Shown here: in pieces, positions 37,208 through 49,500 of the stretch | Position numbering within the stretch: position 1 is the first letter of the stretch | How the letters are laid out: each line of letters begins with the position of its first letter | Assembly (NCBI RefSeq): GCF_001552175.1 | Contig: NZ_BCQR01000065.1 | Location: 1-55,910, forward strand | Direction of reading: 5' to 3' | Source of the DNA: Actinomadura kijaniata NBRC 14229 | GTDB lineage: Bacteria; Actinomycetota; Actinomycetes; Streptosporangiales; Streptosporangiaceae | Length of the DNA: 55,910 nt | Notes under the pieces: generated by a model | What the model was told of the DNA's origin: nothing | The model's database searches: none | What the model saw: only the letters and a program-made list of their open reading frames with translations | Translations under genes and position numbers: made by a program

Positions 37208-37315
37208 ATGCTGGAAGTCATCGGAGTGGGATTCGGCCGGACCGGCACGGTGTCCCTGACGGCCGCCAACGGCGGTTCGCCGCCGAGGTCGTCGCTTCCT
37301 TACCGGCTGGCCTAA
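37208..37315 (+). pseudogene. Sulfotransferase-family N-terminal fragment
   Basis: ATG at 37208 opens MLEVIGVGFGRTGTVSLTAA, which is the start and PAPS-binding P-loop of a sulfotransferase family widespread in actinobacteria. The similarity ends after about 20 residues and a stop follows at 37313-37315. Only the beginning of the gene remains. Confidence 0.6.
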
Positions 37316-37415
37316 ATGCCCTGCCCGCCAGGTCGCCGATCCTGCGGGTAGGGGCTCCGGTTGTCGGCCTGGTGGGCTTGGCTCCAGCCGGTGGAGGTGC
37401 GGTTCCCGGCGAACA

Positions 37416-37616
37416 GGCTGCCGCCTGTGGGTGTGGCACGACGCGCGCCCCTCCCGCGACGAGCTCAAACGGTTCGCCCACCCGATCGTCGGGGAGCTCG
37501 CCCTGCGGCGGCAGGCACTCACCGTCGGCGGCGTGGAACAGCAAGTGATCATCGTCTACCAGGCGGCGCCGGGAAGCCCCTCCGAGTCCGCCCTCGCCCG
37601 GCTGCTCCGACACTGA
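37416..37616 (+). pseudogene. MmyB-like (XRE family) regulator C-terminal fragment
   Basis: The frame encodes LWVWHDARPSRDELKRF, AHPIVGELALRRQALTV and VYQAAPGSPSESALARLL. This matches the end of the MmyB-type ligand-binding domain in XRE-family regulators (LWxxHDVRxxxxxxKRFxHPxVGxLxLxYQ, then YxAxPGSPSxxAL). The helix-turn-helix and most of the domain are absent upstream. Confidence 0.65.
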
Positions 37617-38649
37617 CGATCTTGTTCCGGGCCGCTGTGTTCACCTGCGACGAGCGCCCAGCCCGCAGCGTCCCTCGCAACGAGCTGCACCCATCGCGTT
37701 CCCATCCCGAATGGCAGCTGCTGCTTGACACCACAACGTGCTCGGATGTCTGGGGACACCTTCGGGGGCAGAGGGCCGAACTGGCCGGCGCCGGTGTTCT
37801 CCATGGGCTGCCCATTGCCTTTCCCGGTCGGCCCGATTGCCTCGTGAAACCAGTGATCGCCAGGTTCGCCACCCTGGTCTTGAGTTTTGCCCTGATTGCC
37901 GAATGAAGCTTAAAGGCGTTCCAATGTGGCTCTGTCTGCTCAGTATCTTCCTGATCAAGGCAGGGGCGGCCATCTAGGCATGGGCTTCGTCCTCTGCCAT
38001 TTCAACCCGGTCGGCATCATTGTTTTTTCACCATATGAAATATCCATGTGCCGTCAAGGGTTTGAGGCCACCGTTCAAAAGTCGGTGCCAGGGGCTTGGC
38101 CAAGTTCCTCCTTTTCGGCCAACGAGCCGCGCCATCGTGAGCAAGGTGCGCCTGCGACGGGTTCCCGCTGATCGAGGGCGTCTTTGGCGGGCGGCGGGCG
38201 GACGCTGGGTCTTCGCCTCGCCGCAGACCCCCTTGAAGTCCGTGCCTGCTGTGACTGCAGGCGCGGTCGACGACAGGCGCTCCAGCACTGCGCCGGCATC
38301 TTCAACCACATGCTCGGCCGCCTGATCCACCACCTCAGGTTGACCGGCTGCATGAGGTGGTGGATCAGGCGAGCGCGGTCGAAAGCCACTTCGATGCCCC
38401 TGCGGAATCAGATGTCGGCATCGGATCTTCTGGGGGGAGGATCGTGGCGGGCCAACCTCGCCACCGTGTTGATAACGCCGTTCCAAGGATTATCTTCGTG
38501 CCGGGCCCTTCGACGGGAAATGGCGTCATCTGGGCAAACTTCGCCACCAGGAGCTCTTTTGGCGGTTAGGTGATGTTGCGGCCGGGGCAGGAGTGGGCGC
38601 GGAAGCCCGGCTGCAAGGCGCCGGGAAACCGTCGAAAGAGAGAAAAGAC
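37617..38649. other. Gene-poor stretch upstream of the three-paralogue array
   Basis: This interval is about 1 kb with no supportable gene on either strand. It includes an A/T-rich patch (about 38010-38060) and the perfect inverted repeat at 38319-38371. The right end should carry the promoter of the gene at 38650. Confidence 0.4.
38319..38371. repeat. Perfect 19-bp inverted repeat
   Basis: The arms CGCCTGATCCACCACCTCA (38319-38337) and TGAGGTGGTGGATCAGGCG (38353-38371) are exact reverse complements, separated by 15 bases. There is no downstream T-run and no gene ends within 700 bp, so a simple terminator is unlikely. It could be an operator, a mobile-element end pair or a recombination scar. 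Confidence 0.8.
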
Positions 38650-39477
38650 ATGACCCAAAGCGATGTCACGTCGGCGAGTGAGGCCGAGAGCCTGCTGCAG
38701 ACGCTGGAGCTGCCGGAGTTCACCGGCTGGCCGGGCGGGCGTTTCGACGATGAGGGGGCGGTCGTCTACTCCGGCGAGGGCCAGGCCAAGACCGCCACGG
38801 TGGTCAAGAACCGGATGCTCCTGGTCAACGACCCGCAGCTGACGGCCCAGCAGCAAAGCGATGTGGACCTGTCCACCCTGCTGGCGCAGGCCAACTCCGA
38901 CAAGCTGTACAACCAGGAAACGCAGATGCCCGAGTGGTACACCAACTACAAGAAGGTGATGGGCAGGGTCTGCTACTGGTCGATCCACGGGCTGGAGTTC
39001 AAGGAGTACAAGAGCAGCGAGGCGACCTTCTCGCTGAACTCGGTCGCCCTGGAGGTGCTGGAGCAGATCGTCCGCAACCTGCCCAACGCCGCGAGCATCA
39101 GGACCACGGTGGCCGACGCCATCAACAAGCTGGTCAAGCTGGCCGAGAAGGGCGACCCCAAGGCCAACATCTTCGGCAGGGGGCACGACGGCGACCAGGC
39201 GGCCAAGCTCGCGATCGGGTACGCCTACCCCGGCCAGTCGGGGCCGCGGATCGTGATGTCGGCGTTCTACTTCAAGGCCACCAAGGACGTCACCAACCTG
39301 CTGGTGGCCAAGTGGCGTACCCAGGAGACCCGGGTGTGGTACTCCAGCGCCGAGATGGAGCAGTCCACCGACCTGTTCACCAGGCCGCAGCCCAAGAGCG
39401 GCAGGCCCCAGCGCGAGCTGGTGCGGGAGATGCTCGGCAAGTCCGCCGAGGACGAGCTGAAGAACCTGGAGATCTGA
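38650..39477 (+). CDS. Unknown protein, paralogue 1 of a three-gene array
   Basis: This 275-aa protein starts at an ATG after a purine-rich GAAAGAGAG. There is no signal peptide or membrane helix. Residues 75-125 contain MPEWYTNYKKVMGRVCYWSI, then a helical region (VALEVLEQIVRNLPNAA, VADAINKLVKLAEKG), then a beta-type block SGPRIVMSAFYFKATKDVTN and VWYSSAEMEQSTDL, ending in ELKNLEI. The same order of W..Y..VM, helical pair, strand block and short C-terminal helix recurs in the next two genes, and gene 2 also ends LQDLQI. I recognise no family. The conserved layout suggests the three proteins have one fold and may assemble together. Confidence 0.75.
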   Translation: MTQSDVTSASEAESLLQTLELPEFTGWPGGRFDDEGAVVYSGEGQAKTATVVKNRMLLVNDPQLTAQQQSDVDLSTLLAQANSDKLYNQETQMPEWYTNYKKVMGRVCYWSIHGLEFKEYKSSEATFSLNSVALEVLEQIVRNLPNAASIRTTVADAINKLVKLAEKGDPKANIFGRGHDGDQAAKLAIGYAYPGQSGPRIVMSAFYFKATKDVTNLLVAKWRTQETRVWYSSAEMEQSTDLFTRPQPKSGRPQRELVREMLGKSAEDELKNLEI

Positions 39478-39491
39478 CCGGCCCGCCGGCA

Positions 39492-39533
39492 GGTGCGGTG
39501 CCGGGCCTCCACCGCGGCGACCGGCACCGCACC
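39492..39533 (+). terminator. GC-rich hairpin after paralogue 1
   Basis: The arms GGTGCGGTGCCGG (39492-39504) and CCGGCACCGCACC (39521-39533) pair perfectly over 13 bp with a 16-base loop, starting 15 bases after the stop codon. There is no T-run, which is common for actinobacterial terminators. It may end or attenuate transcription between paralogues 1 and 2, giving different amounts of the proteins. Confidence 0.55.
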
Positions 39534-39644
39534 ACCCACCGGTCAGGGTTGGCCTGCGGGTCCTTTCCCATAGCTGACGCTGTGGTCGAGCAGCATCGAC
39601 TGCCGGCGTTGGCCGGTTCCATCCCCTGGTGAGATGAGGTGCCC

Positions 39645-40373
39645 ATGAACCCGCCCCACACCCGACGTCGGCCGGGCCGCCCGATGCCCGGCACCGCCGC
39701 GGCTGGCGCGGCCACCGCGCGGTTGCGCGTGCTGGGACGCACCGGCGCGGTGGTGACCACCGCGCGGCTGGCCGCCGAGGCCCGCGACCGCCACGACGTG
39801 GACGCCAGCCTGCTGTACGCCCAAAACACCGCCGACACCTACGGTGACATCTTCGGCGACCCGCGGCAGTGGTTCGAGAACCACAGCCAGTACCTGGACC
39901 AGGTCGGCTGGGAGTACCTCAGCGGCAACGCCAAGTGGGACCGGCCGGCCGGACCGCTGGAGGTCCACCAGATCATCCGGCAACGGTTCGCCGCCATCCC
40001 CGGATCGGCGCCGCAGATGCACGATCTGGTCGACCGGGCCCTGGCCAGGCTCGGCCAGGCCCGCACCTCCGGCACCCCGGCCCTGGCCAGATTCGGCACC
40101 GCGCCCAGCGGCGCCCATCGAGGCTGCTTCTACCTCACCCACGTCGATCACCAGGCCAACGGCCCGGTCTTCCACATGGTGAACTTCTGGTACGACACCC
40201 AAGAGCACCTCACCAACGGGCTGTTCCACACCATCCGGGACGCCACCACCGTGGTGTCGACCTCCTACGGCATCCGCCGCCTGGACCGCCGCGAGTACGA
40301 CACCCAGCGCCAGCGAGTGGAGCAGGCCCTGGCCACCAGCGGCGAGCAGGGGCTGCAGGACCTGCAGATCTGA
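39645..40373 (+). CDS. Unknown protein, paralogue 2 of a three-gene array
   Basis: This 242-aa protein starts at the ATG at 39645, six bases into an open frame, with GAGGTG just upstream. The first 45 residues are Arg/Ala/Pro-rich and probably disordered. Then come DPRQWFENHSQYLDQVGWEY (like the aromatic block of paralogue 1), helices (EVHQIIRQRFAAIPG, VDRALARLGQA), a strand block (HRGCFYLTHVDHQANGPVFH, VNFWYDTQEH), and a C-terminal helix ending in GLQDLQI. There is no signal peptide. The function is unknown and the link to the neighbours rests on layout rather than strong identity. Confidence 0.75.
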   Translation: MNPPHTRRRPGRPMPGTAAAGAATARLRVLGRTGAVVTTARLAAEARDRHDVDASLLYAQNTADTYGDIFGDPRQWFENHSQYLDQVGWEYLSGNAKWDRPAGPLEVHQIIRQRFAAIPGSAPQMHDLVDRALARLGQARTSGTPALARFGTAPSGAHRGCFYLTHVDHQANGPVFHMVNFWYDTQEHLTNGLFHTIRDATTVVSTSYGIRRLDRREYDTQRQRVEQALATSGEQGLQDLQI

Positions 40374-40460
40374 CACCCCTGCGCGCCGCCACCGCTGTCT
40401 GTCATCACCGCTGTCGCCGTCTTGTCAGCGCCAGCGCAACCCACGAAGAAGGGGACGACC

Positions 40461-41207
40461 ATGTCCACACATCCACCTACCAGCGCCACCATCGGTGCTG
40501 TGCCCGCAACCGGCACAGCTCCCAGCACCGGACCGACGGCTCCGGCGGTGCGAGAAACCGCACCGCTGGTGATCATGGCCGACGCCGTGCTGCTGGTGTT
40601 CGACCCCGAGATCACCGACCAGCAGTGGGAGGACACCTACAACACTGTGCTGCTGGCCACCCGCGCCATCACCAAGAAGACACCGCTCCCAGCCGCCGAC
40701 ACCAAATGGTTCACCGCCTGGGCGCACGTCCTGAACAAGCCGGGGATGTGGCGCACCCAGGAATCGTTCGCCTTCACCACCGGCGACTCCCCGACCGCCG
40801 AACTGCGGGACGAAGTAATCAACATGCTGACCGGCCGGCTGAGCGATGGCCAGCTGGACCAGCTCACCCAAACCCTGGCCGGCCCACCCGACACCTCCAC
40901 CGACGGCGAAGACGAACAGCCCGATCCGACCGACCCCGAACGCTTCACCCACGGCAGCGTCATCGTTGCCTATGTCACCACCGGCCGGTCCGGACCCCGC
41001 ATGATCATCGCCGCAGGGCACGCCCACCCCGCACCTGACGAAAACCTGCTCACCACCTCGCTGGACCCCGATGAGCACACCGTCAAGGTCTCCACCGCCG
41101 AGTTGGAGCACATCACCAAGGAGTACGCCCACTCCCAACCCGCCAAAGGCCCCCTGCGCCAGCAGGTCAAGACCAAACTCGGTGGGCAACGCGCCGAGGT
41201 GCACTAA
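40461..41207 (+). CDS. Unknown protein, paralogue 3 of a three-gene array
   Basis: This 248-aa protein starts at the ATG at 40461, preceded by AAGGGGA. A Thr/Pro/Ala-rich start of about 35 residues is probably disordered. The core has LVIMADAVLLVFDPEITDQQ, TKWFTAWAHVLNKPGMWRTQ, helices (ELRDEVINMLTGRLS, QLDQLTQTLAG), an acidic linker (TDGEDEQPDPTDPE), then SVIVAYVTTGRSGPRMIIAA and VSTAELEHITKEY. The SGPRMIIAA strand matches SGPRIVMSAF of paralogue 1. No catalytic motif or export signal is visible. Confidence 0.75.
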   Translation: MSTHPPTSATIGAVPATGTAPSTGPTAPAVRETAPLVIMADAVLLVFDPEITDQQWEDTYNTVLLATRAITKKTPLPAADTKWFTAWAHVLNKPGMWRTQESFAFTTGDSPTAELRDEVINMLTGRLSDGQLDQLTQTLAGPPDTSTDGEDEQPDPTDPERFTHGSVIVAYVTTGRSGPRMIIAAGHAHPAPDENLLTTSLDPDEHTVKVSTAELEHITKEYAHSQPAKGPLRQQVKTKLGGQRAEVH

Positions 41208-41229
41208 CGCGACAGCTCCGCCACCCACC

Positions 41230-41886
41230 GCCTGTGCCTCTCCCGCCTCTGCCCTCGCTTCACCAGCCGGCACATCCGCTGGCGGAAACAGCAGCTCGAT
41301 CGGGGTGGGGACGGCGGCTCGTCCAGCCACTGGGCGGCGTGGTGGAGGTGACGGCCGGACGTGGCGGCGGCCAGGAAGAGCGCGCACAGCAGGTCCCGGG
41401 CGGCCGGACCCCACAGATCTTTCCTCTGATGCCTTCTCCAAGGTCTGGCCAGCTGCAAGGAAGGCTGTACGAAGAGGGGGCACGTCTGCCCGAGCGGGCC
41501 TGTTGGGAAGGTTGCACCAGCCACGCGCACCGCTGTCCCAATAGGCAGGGCGGCGAGCCGGTCTTCCATGAGTGCAGGGCAGGGGCAAGCTTGTTCTGAT
41601 GCATCCGCCCGAGCTGCTTCTGCAGTTGCGCGAGCACCACGAGCGCCAGAAGGCCGAGTACGAGCACTGGGATGTTCTGCCAGCGTAACGGGCGCCGCTC
41701 AACCGGCGGAGCAGTGGGAAGGCGCGGAAGGCGCTTCTCCGGCACGCCGGAGTCCACGACGGCCGCCTTCGCGGCGCCCGTCACGCCGCTGGTCGCACAG
41801 GTGTTCCCATACGGGTGATCCAAGAGACCTTCGGGCGCTCGGGTGGCCATCACCCGGCTGTACATCGTGGTCGCCGGAGAGCTCAT
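41230..41886 (-). pseudogene. Possible conjugal-transfer coupling-protein remnant
   Basis: On the minus strand a frame from 41886 encodes a transmembrane segment (IPVLVLGLLALVVLAQLQ) within ERRPLRWQN...LGRMHQNK. In another frame, about 41440-41310, it encodes AARDLLCALFLAAATSGRHL and HHAAQWLDEP, which resembles the TraG/TraM-recognition region of actinobacterial conjugation ATPases (AAREVLxxLLLAAAL.xxxxxxxxRW). The frames do not join and no Walker motif remains. This is a weak assignment. Confidence 0.25.
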
Positions 41887-42590
41887 ACAGGACGTTGGGC
41901 ACGGGATGCGCGAGGCGCTCTGGGGAGATCAAAACGGGTGAACCGAAACCAGAGCCGCAGCCCGAACCGCTGTCCGCCGCCCTCTCGGCTTCGCCGAACG
42001 CCAACTGTTCCCCGCGAAGAAACCGTCCTGATCAATCCAGAACACGGCACTTGGATCACTGAACGCGCCTTCGTCTGCGACGTCATCTAGGTGACCACAT
42101 GGGACCGGGACGCGAACCGCCTTCTGGTTCCCACGCTCGACATGACCCCACTGTCGGTCGTCGCCGTGCCGCCGGTTTCCTTCGTCCCAGTGCCAAGGTT
42201 CCACTCATCACTGACTTCGTCCGATGCGGTTCACCGCCTGGATTGACGACGCCCGCACTCCCGAAGCTCGCATCTGGGCTGGCCGCCCCGAACCCACCGT
42301 GCTCATCCCCATCGATCGGGACAACCGGTCTCACCTGCCACGCAGTCGACCAAGCCGTCAGCTGGGCCAAGAGCCTTTGATCGTTTGGCGTTCCATCGGG
42401 ACGCCGGCGTCGACGTGTGACCCGGTGAACGTGGCAGGGCGCTGGTCGGTCAACGCCGGAGCGGGCGTTCTGGGCAGCCTGCGTCCGGCAGGCCGATGGG
42501 GTCGGTTGCCGCTCAGGTGCGAACCGCTGCGGACTCCTGGCCGCGTGTGAGGTGGGCCGTGGGGCAACGCGGCTCCTGTCCGGCTTCGCA
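41887..42590. other. Non-coding stretch before the metallophore-type cluster
   Basis: I see no supportable gene. A plus-strand frame from 42224 (MRFTAWIDDARTPEARIW) is briefly coding-like for about 35 codons, then degenerates. This interval separates the three-paralogue array from the NRPS operon and its metal-box promoter. Confidence 0.35.
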
Positions 42591-42598
42591 TGGAAGAA

Positions 42599-42616
42599 TA
42601 TGATAATCATTATCAT
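42599..42616 (+). promoter_or_regulatory. Fur-family (Zur-like) operator overlapping a -10 element
   Basis: Bases 42600-42616 form a perfect 17-bp palindrome, ATGATAATCATTATCAT, in an otherwise very GC-rich context. It matches the TGATAAT-N-ATTATCA core recognised by Fur-family repressors. In actinobacteria iron-siderophore genes are usually controlled by the unrelated DtxR/IdeR box, while Zur uses TGAxAATxATTxTCA-type sites, so Zur (zinc) is my preferred reading. TATGAT at 42599-42604 could be the -10 box, so binding would block the polymerase. The site lies 38 bp before the start codon of the NRPS gene. Confidence 0.8.
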
Positions 42617-42653
42617 GTTCACTGGGTTTCTCCGTGCCCCCCGAAGGAGACTC

Positions 42654-46525
<3,872 letters not shown>

Positions 46526-46529
<4 letters not shown>

Positions 46530-49500
46530 ACCATGACGACCGCCTCGACCCCGACTCCGCCATCGCCGTCACCGGGCTCGCCTGCCGCTTTCCCGGAGCG
46601 CCCGACGCCGACGCGTTCTGGCGGATGCTCGTCGAGGGCCGCGAAGGGCTGACCCGGCTCACCGACGACCGGCTCGCCGAACGCGGCGTGCCCCGAAGGC
46701 TGCGCCGCGACCCCGCCTACGTGCCGGTCGCGGGCCTGATCGACGGGCAGGACGCGTTCGACCCCCGGCCGTTCGGGCTCGCCGACGCCGAGGCCGCGCT
46801 GATGGACCCGCAGCACCGGCTGTTCCTGGAGTGCGCCTGGCGGGCGCTGGAGCAGGCCGGTCACGGCGGCGGGCGCGGCGCGGGCGCGGTCGGGGTGTTC
46901 GCCGGGGCCGCGCAGAGCGCCTACCTGGCCGGCAACCTGGCCGACCGGTGGGACCCGACCGGCGGCGGCGCCGACCCGGCCGGGAGCCTGCAGACCGCCA
47001 TCGCCACCCAGACCGACTACCTGCCGTTGCAGACGGCCTACCGCCTCGACCTCACCGGCCCGGCCGTCGCGGTGAACACCACCTGCTCGACGTCGCTGGT
47101 CGCGGTGCACCTGGCGGCGCAGTCGCTGCTGAACGGCGAGTGCGACACGGCCCTGGCGGGCGGGGTCTCGCTCATCGTGCCGCAGGGCCGCGGCTACCTG
47201 GCCATGGCGGACGGGATCTACTCCCGCGACGGCCGGATCCGCCCGTTCTCCGCGCGGGGCACCGGCATCGTCTACACCCAGGGCGTCGGCGTGGTCGCGC
47301 TGCGGCGGCTGCGCGACGCGCTCGACGACGGCGACCCGGTCCTGGCCGTGGTGCTCGGCTCGGCGGTCAACAACGACGGCGCGGCCAAGGCGGGCTTCAC
47401 CGCCCCCTCCCTCCAGGGGCAGGCGGCGGTGATCGCCGAAGCGCACGCCGTCGCCGGGGTGGAGCCGCGGGGGATCGGCTACGTCGAGGCGCACGGCACC
47501 GCCACCCGCATCGGCGACCCCATCGAGGTGGCGGCGCTGCGGCGCGTGTTCGGCGACACCGGACCGGCCTGGTGCGGGCTCGGCTCGGTCAAGAGCAACA
47601 TCGGCCACGCCAACTCCGCCGCCGGGATCGCCTCGTTCATCAAGACCGTGCTGGCGGTGCGCCACGGGACGCTCCCGGCCTCGCTGCACGCGAGTCCCGT
47701 GAACGAGCTGCTGGGGCTCGACGGCTCCCCGTTCGAGGTCGTCACCGAGACCAGGCCCTGGGACGGCCCGCCGCTGGCGGGCGTCAGCTCCTTCGGCATC
47801 GGCGGCACGAACGCGCACGTCGTCGTCGGGCCTCCGCCCGACCGGCCCGCCTCCCCGCCCGACCCGCGCCCCCACCCGATCGTGCTGTCCGCGCACACGC
47901 CCGAGGCGCTGCGCGCCACCGCCGCCGACCTGGCCGAGGCGGTCGACACGGGCCTCGGGACCGGCCCCGCCGACCTTGCGTACACGTTGCAGACCGGCCG
48001 CGAGCACCTTCCGCACCGGCTCGCCGTGGTCGCGGACGGCGGTTCCCTGGCGTCGGCGCTCCGTGAGGCCGCTCCCACGGCCCCGGTCTCCACCTCTCCG
48101 CGCGTGGTCCTCGCGTTCCCCGGTGGCGGCAGCGCGCGCCCCGGGATGGGGGCGGGGCTGTACGCGGCCGAGCCGGTGTTCGCCGACTGCGTGGACGAGT
48201 GCGCCGAGCTGTTCGCCGGCCTGCTGTCGCTCGACATCCGGGCGGTCGTCACGGGCGACGCGGGACCGGACGCCGCGCACGGCCCGGTGCACGGCCTGCC
48301 CGCCCTGTTCGCCGTGTCGCTGGCGACGGCGCGGCTGCTGGGCTCCTGGGGGATCGCCCCGCACGCCGTTCTCGGGCACAGCCTCGGTGAGTACACGGCG
48401 GCGGTGGTCGCCGGGGCCCTGCCGACGGCGGAGGCGGCCCGCCTCATCGCCGTCCGCTCGACGCTGATGGCGGAGACGGCCGGTGACGGCGCCATGCTCG
48501 CCGTCCCGCTGCCCGAACGCGACACGCGCGCCGTCCTCGACCGGCATCCCGGGGTCGGCCTGGCCGCCGTGAACGGCCCGGGGAGCTGCGTGGTCTCGGG
48601 GCCGCGCGCCGACGTGAACGCCCTGGAGTCCGAGTTGCGCGCCGCCGGTCTCGCCCCGACGCGGCTGCGCTTCGACGGAGCGGCGCACTCCCGCCTCGTC
48701 GAGCCCGCGCTGCCCCGGATGCGCGAGGCGGCCGAGGGAGTGAAGGCGACCGCCCCCGCCGTCCCGCTGATCAGCACGGTGACGGGCGCGGCGGCCGGCG
48801 ACGAGCTCGCGACGGCCGAGCACTGGGCCCGCCAGCTCCGGCGGACCGTCCGGTTCTCCGCGGCGCTGCGCACGGCCGTCGAGGGCCCGGACGGCGTTCC
48901 GGTGGTGCTGGTGCAGGCGGGACCGGGCGCGGCGCTGGCCACGCTCGCGCGCGGCCACGGCCTGCCCGCGCTGCGCGAGGCGCTGGGCACGTTCGCCGTC
49001 GACGACCCGTACGACGATCTGTCCGCCGTGCGGGCCGCCGCCGGACGCCTGTGGGCGCACGGCGTGGACGTCGACTTCCCCGCCATGCACCGCACGGGCC
49101 GCCGCCGCGTCGCCGCCCCCGGCTACGCCTTCCAGCGGCGGCGTCTCTGGATCGACCCGCCCGACCGCTCCGCCGTCCACGCCACCGACGGCGAGCCGCC
49201 CGACGAGACCGAACCGTTGCAGGTCCCGGTGTGGCGGCAGGTCACGCCCCTCGACCCGGCCGCACGCCTGCGCGGCCGCTGGCTGGTCGCCGGACGTCAC
49301 GCCCCCGACACCGACGAGATCCGGGCCGCCCTGGAACGCGCCGGTGCCGAGGCCGTCCCCCTGGGCGAGGCGGACGCCGGGACGTGGGACGGCGTCGTCA
49401 CGCTCGCCCACGGCGACGACGTCACCCCGGAGATCCTGCTGTACGCACGGCTCGCCGAGGTCGTCGCCGCCGGGGAACCGCCCGCCGTGCTGCTGCACGT

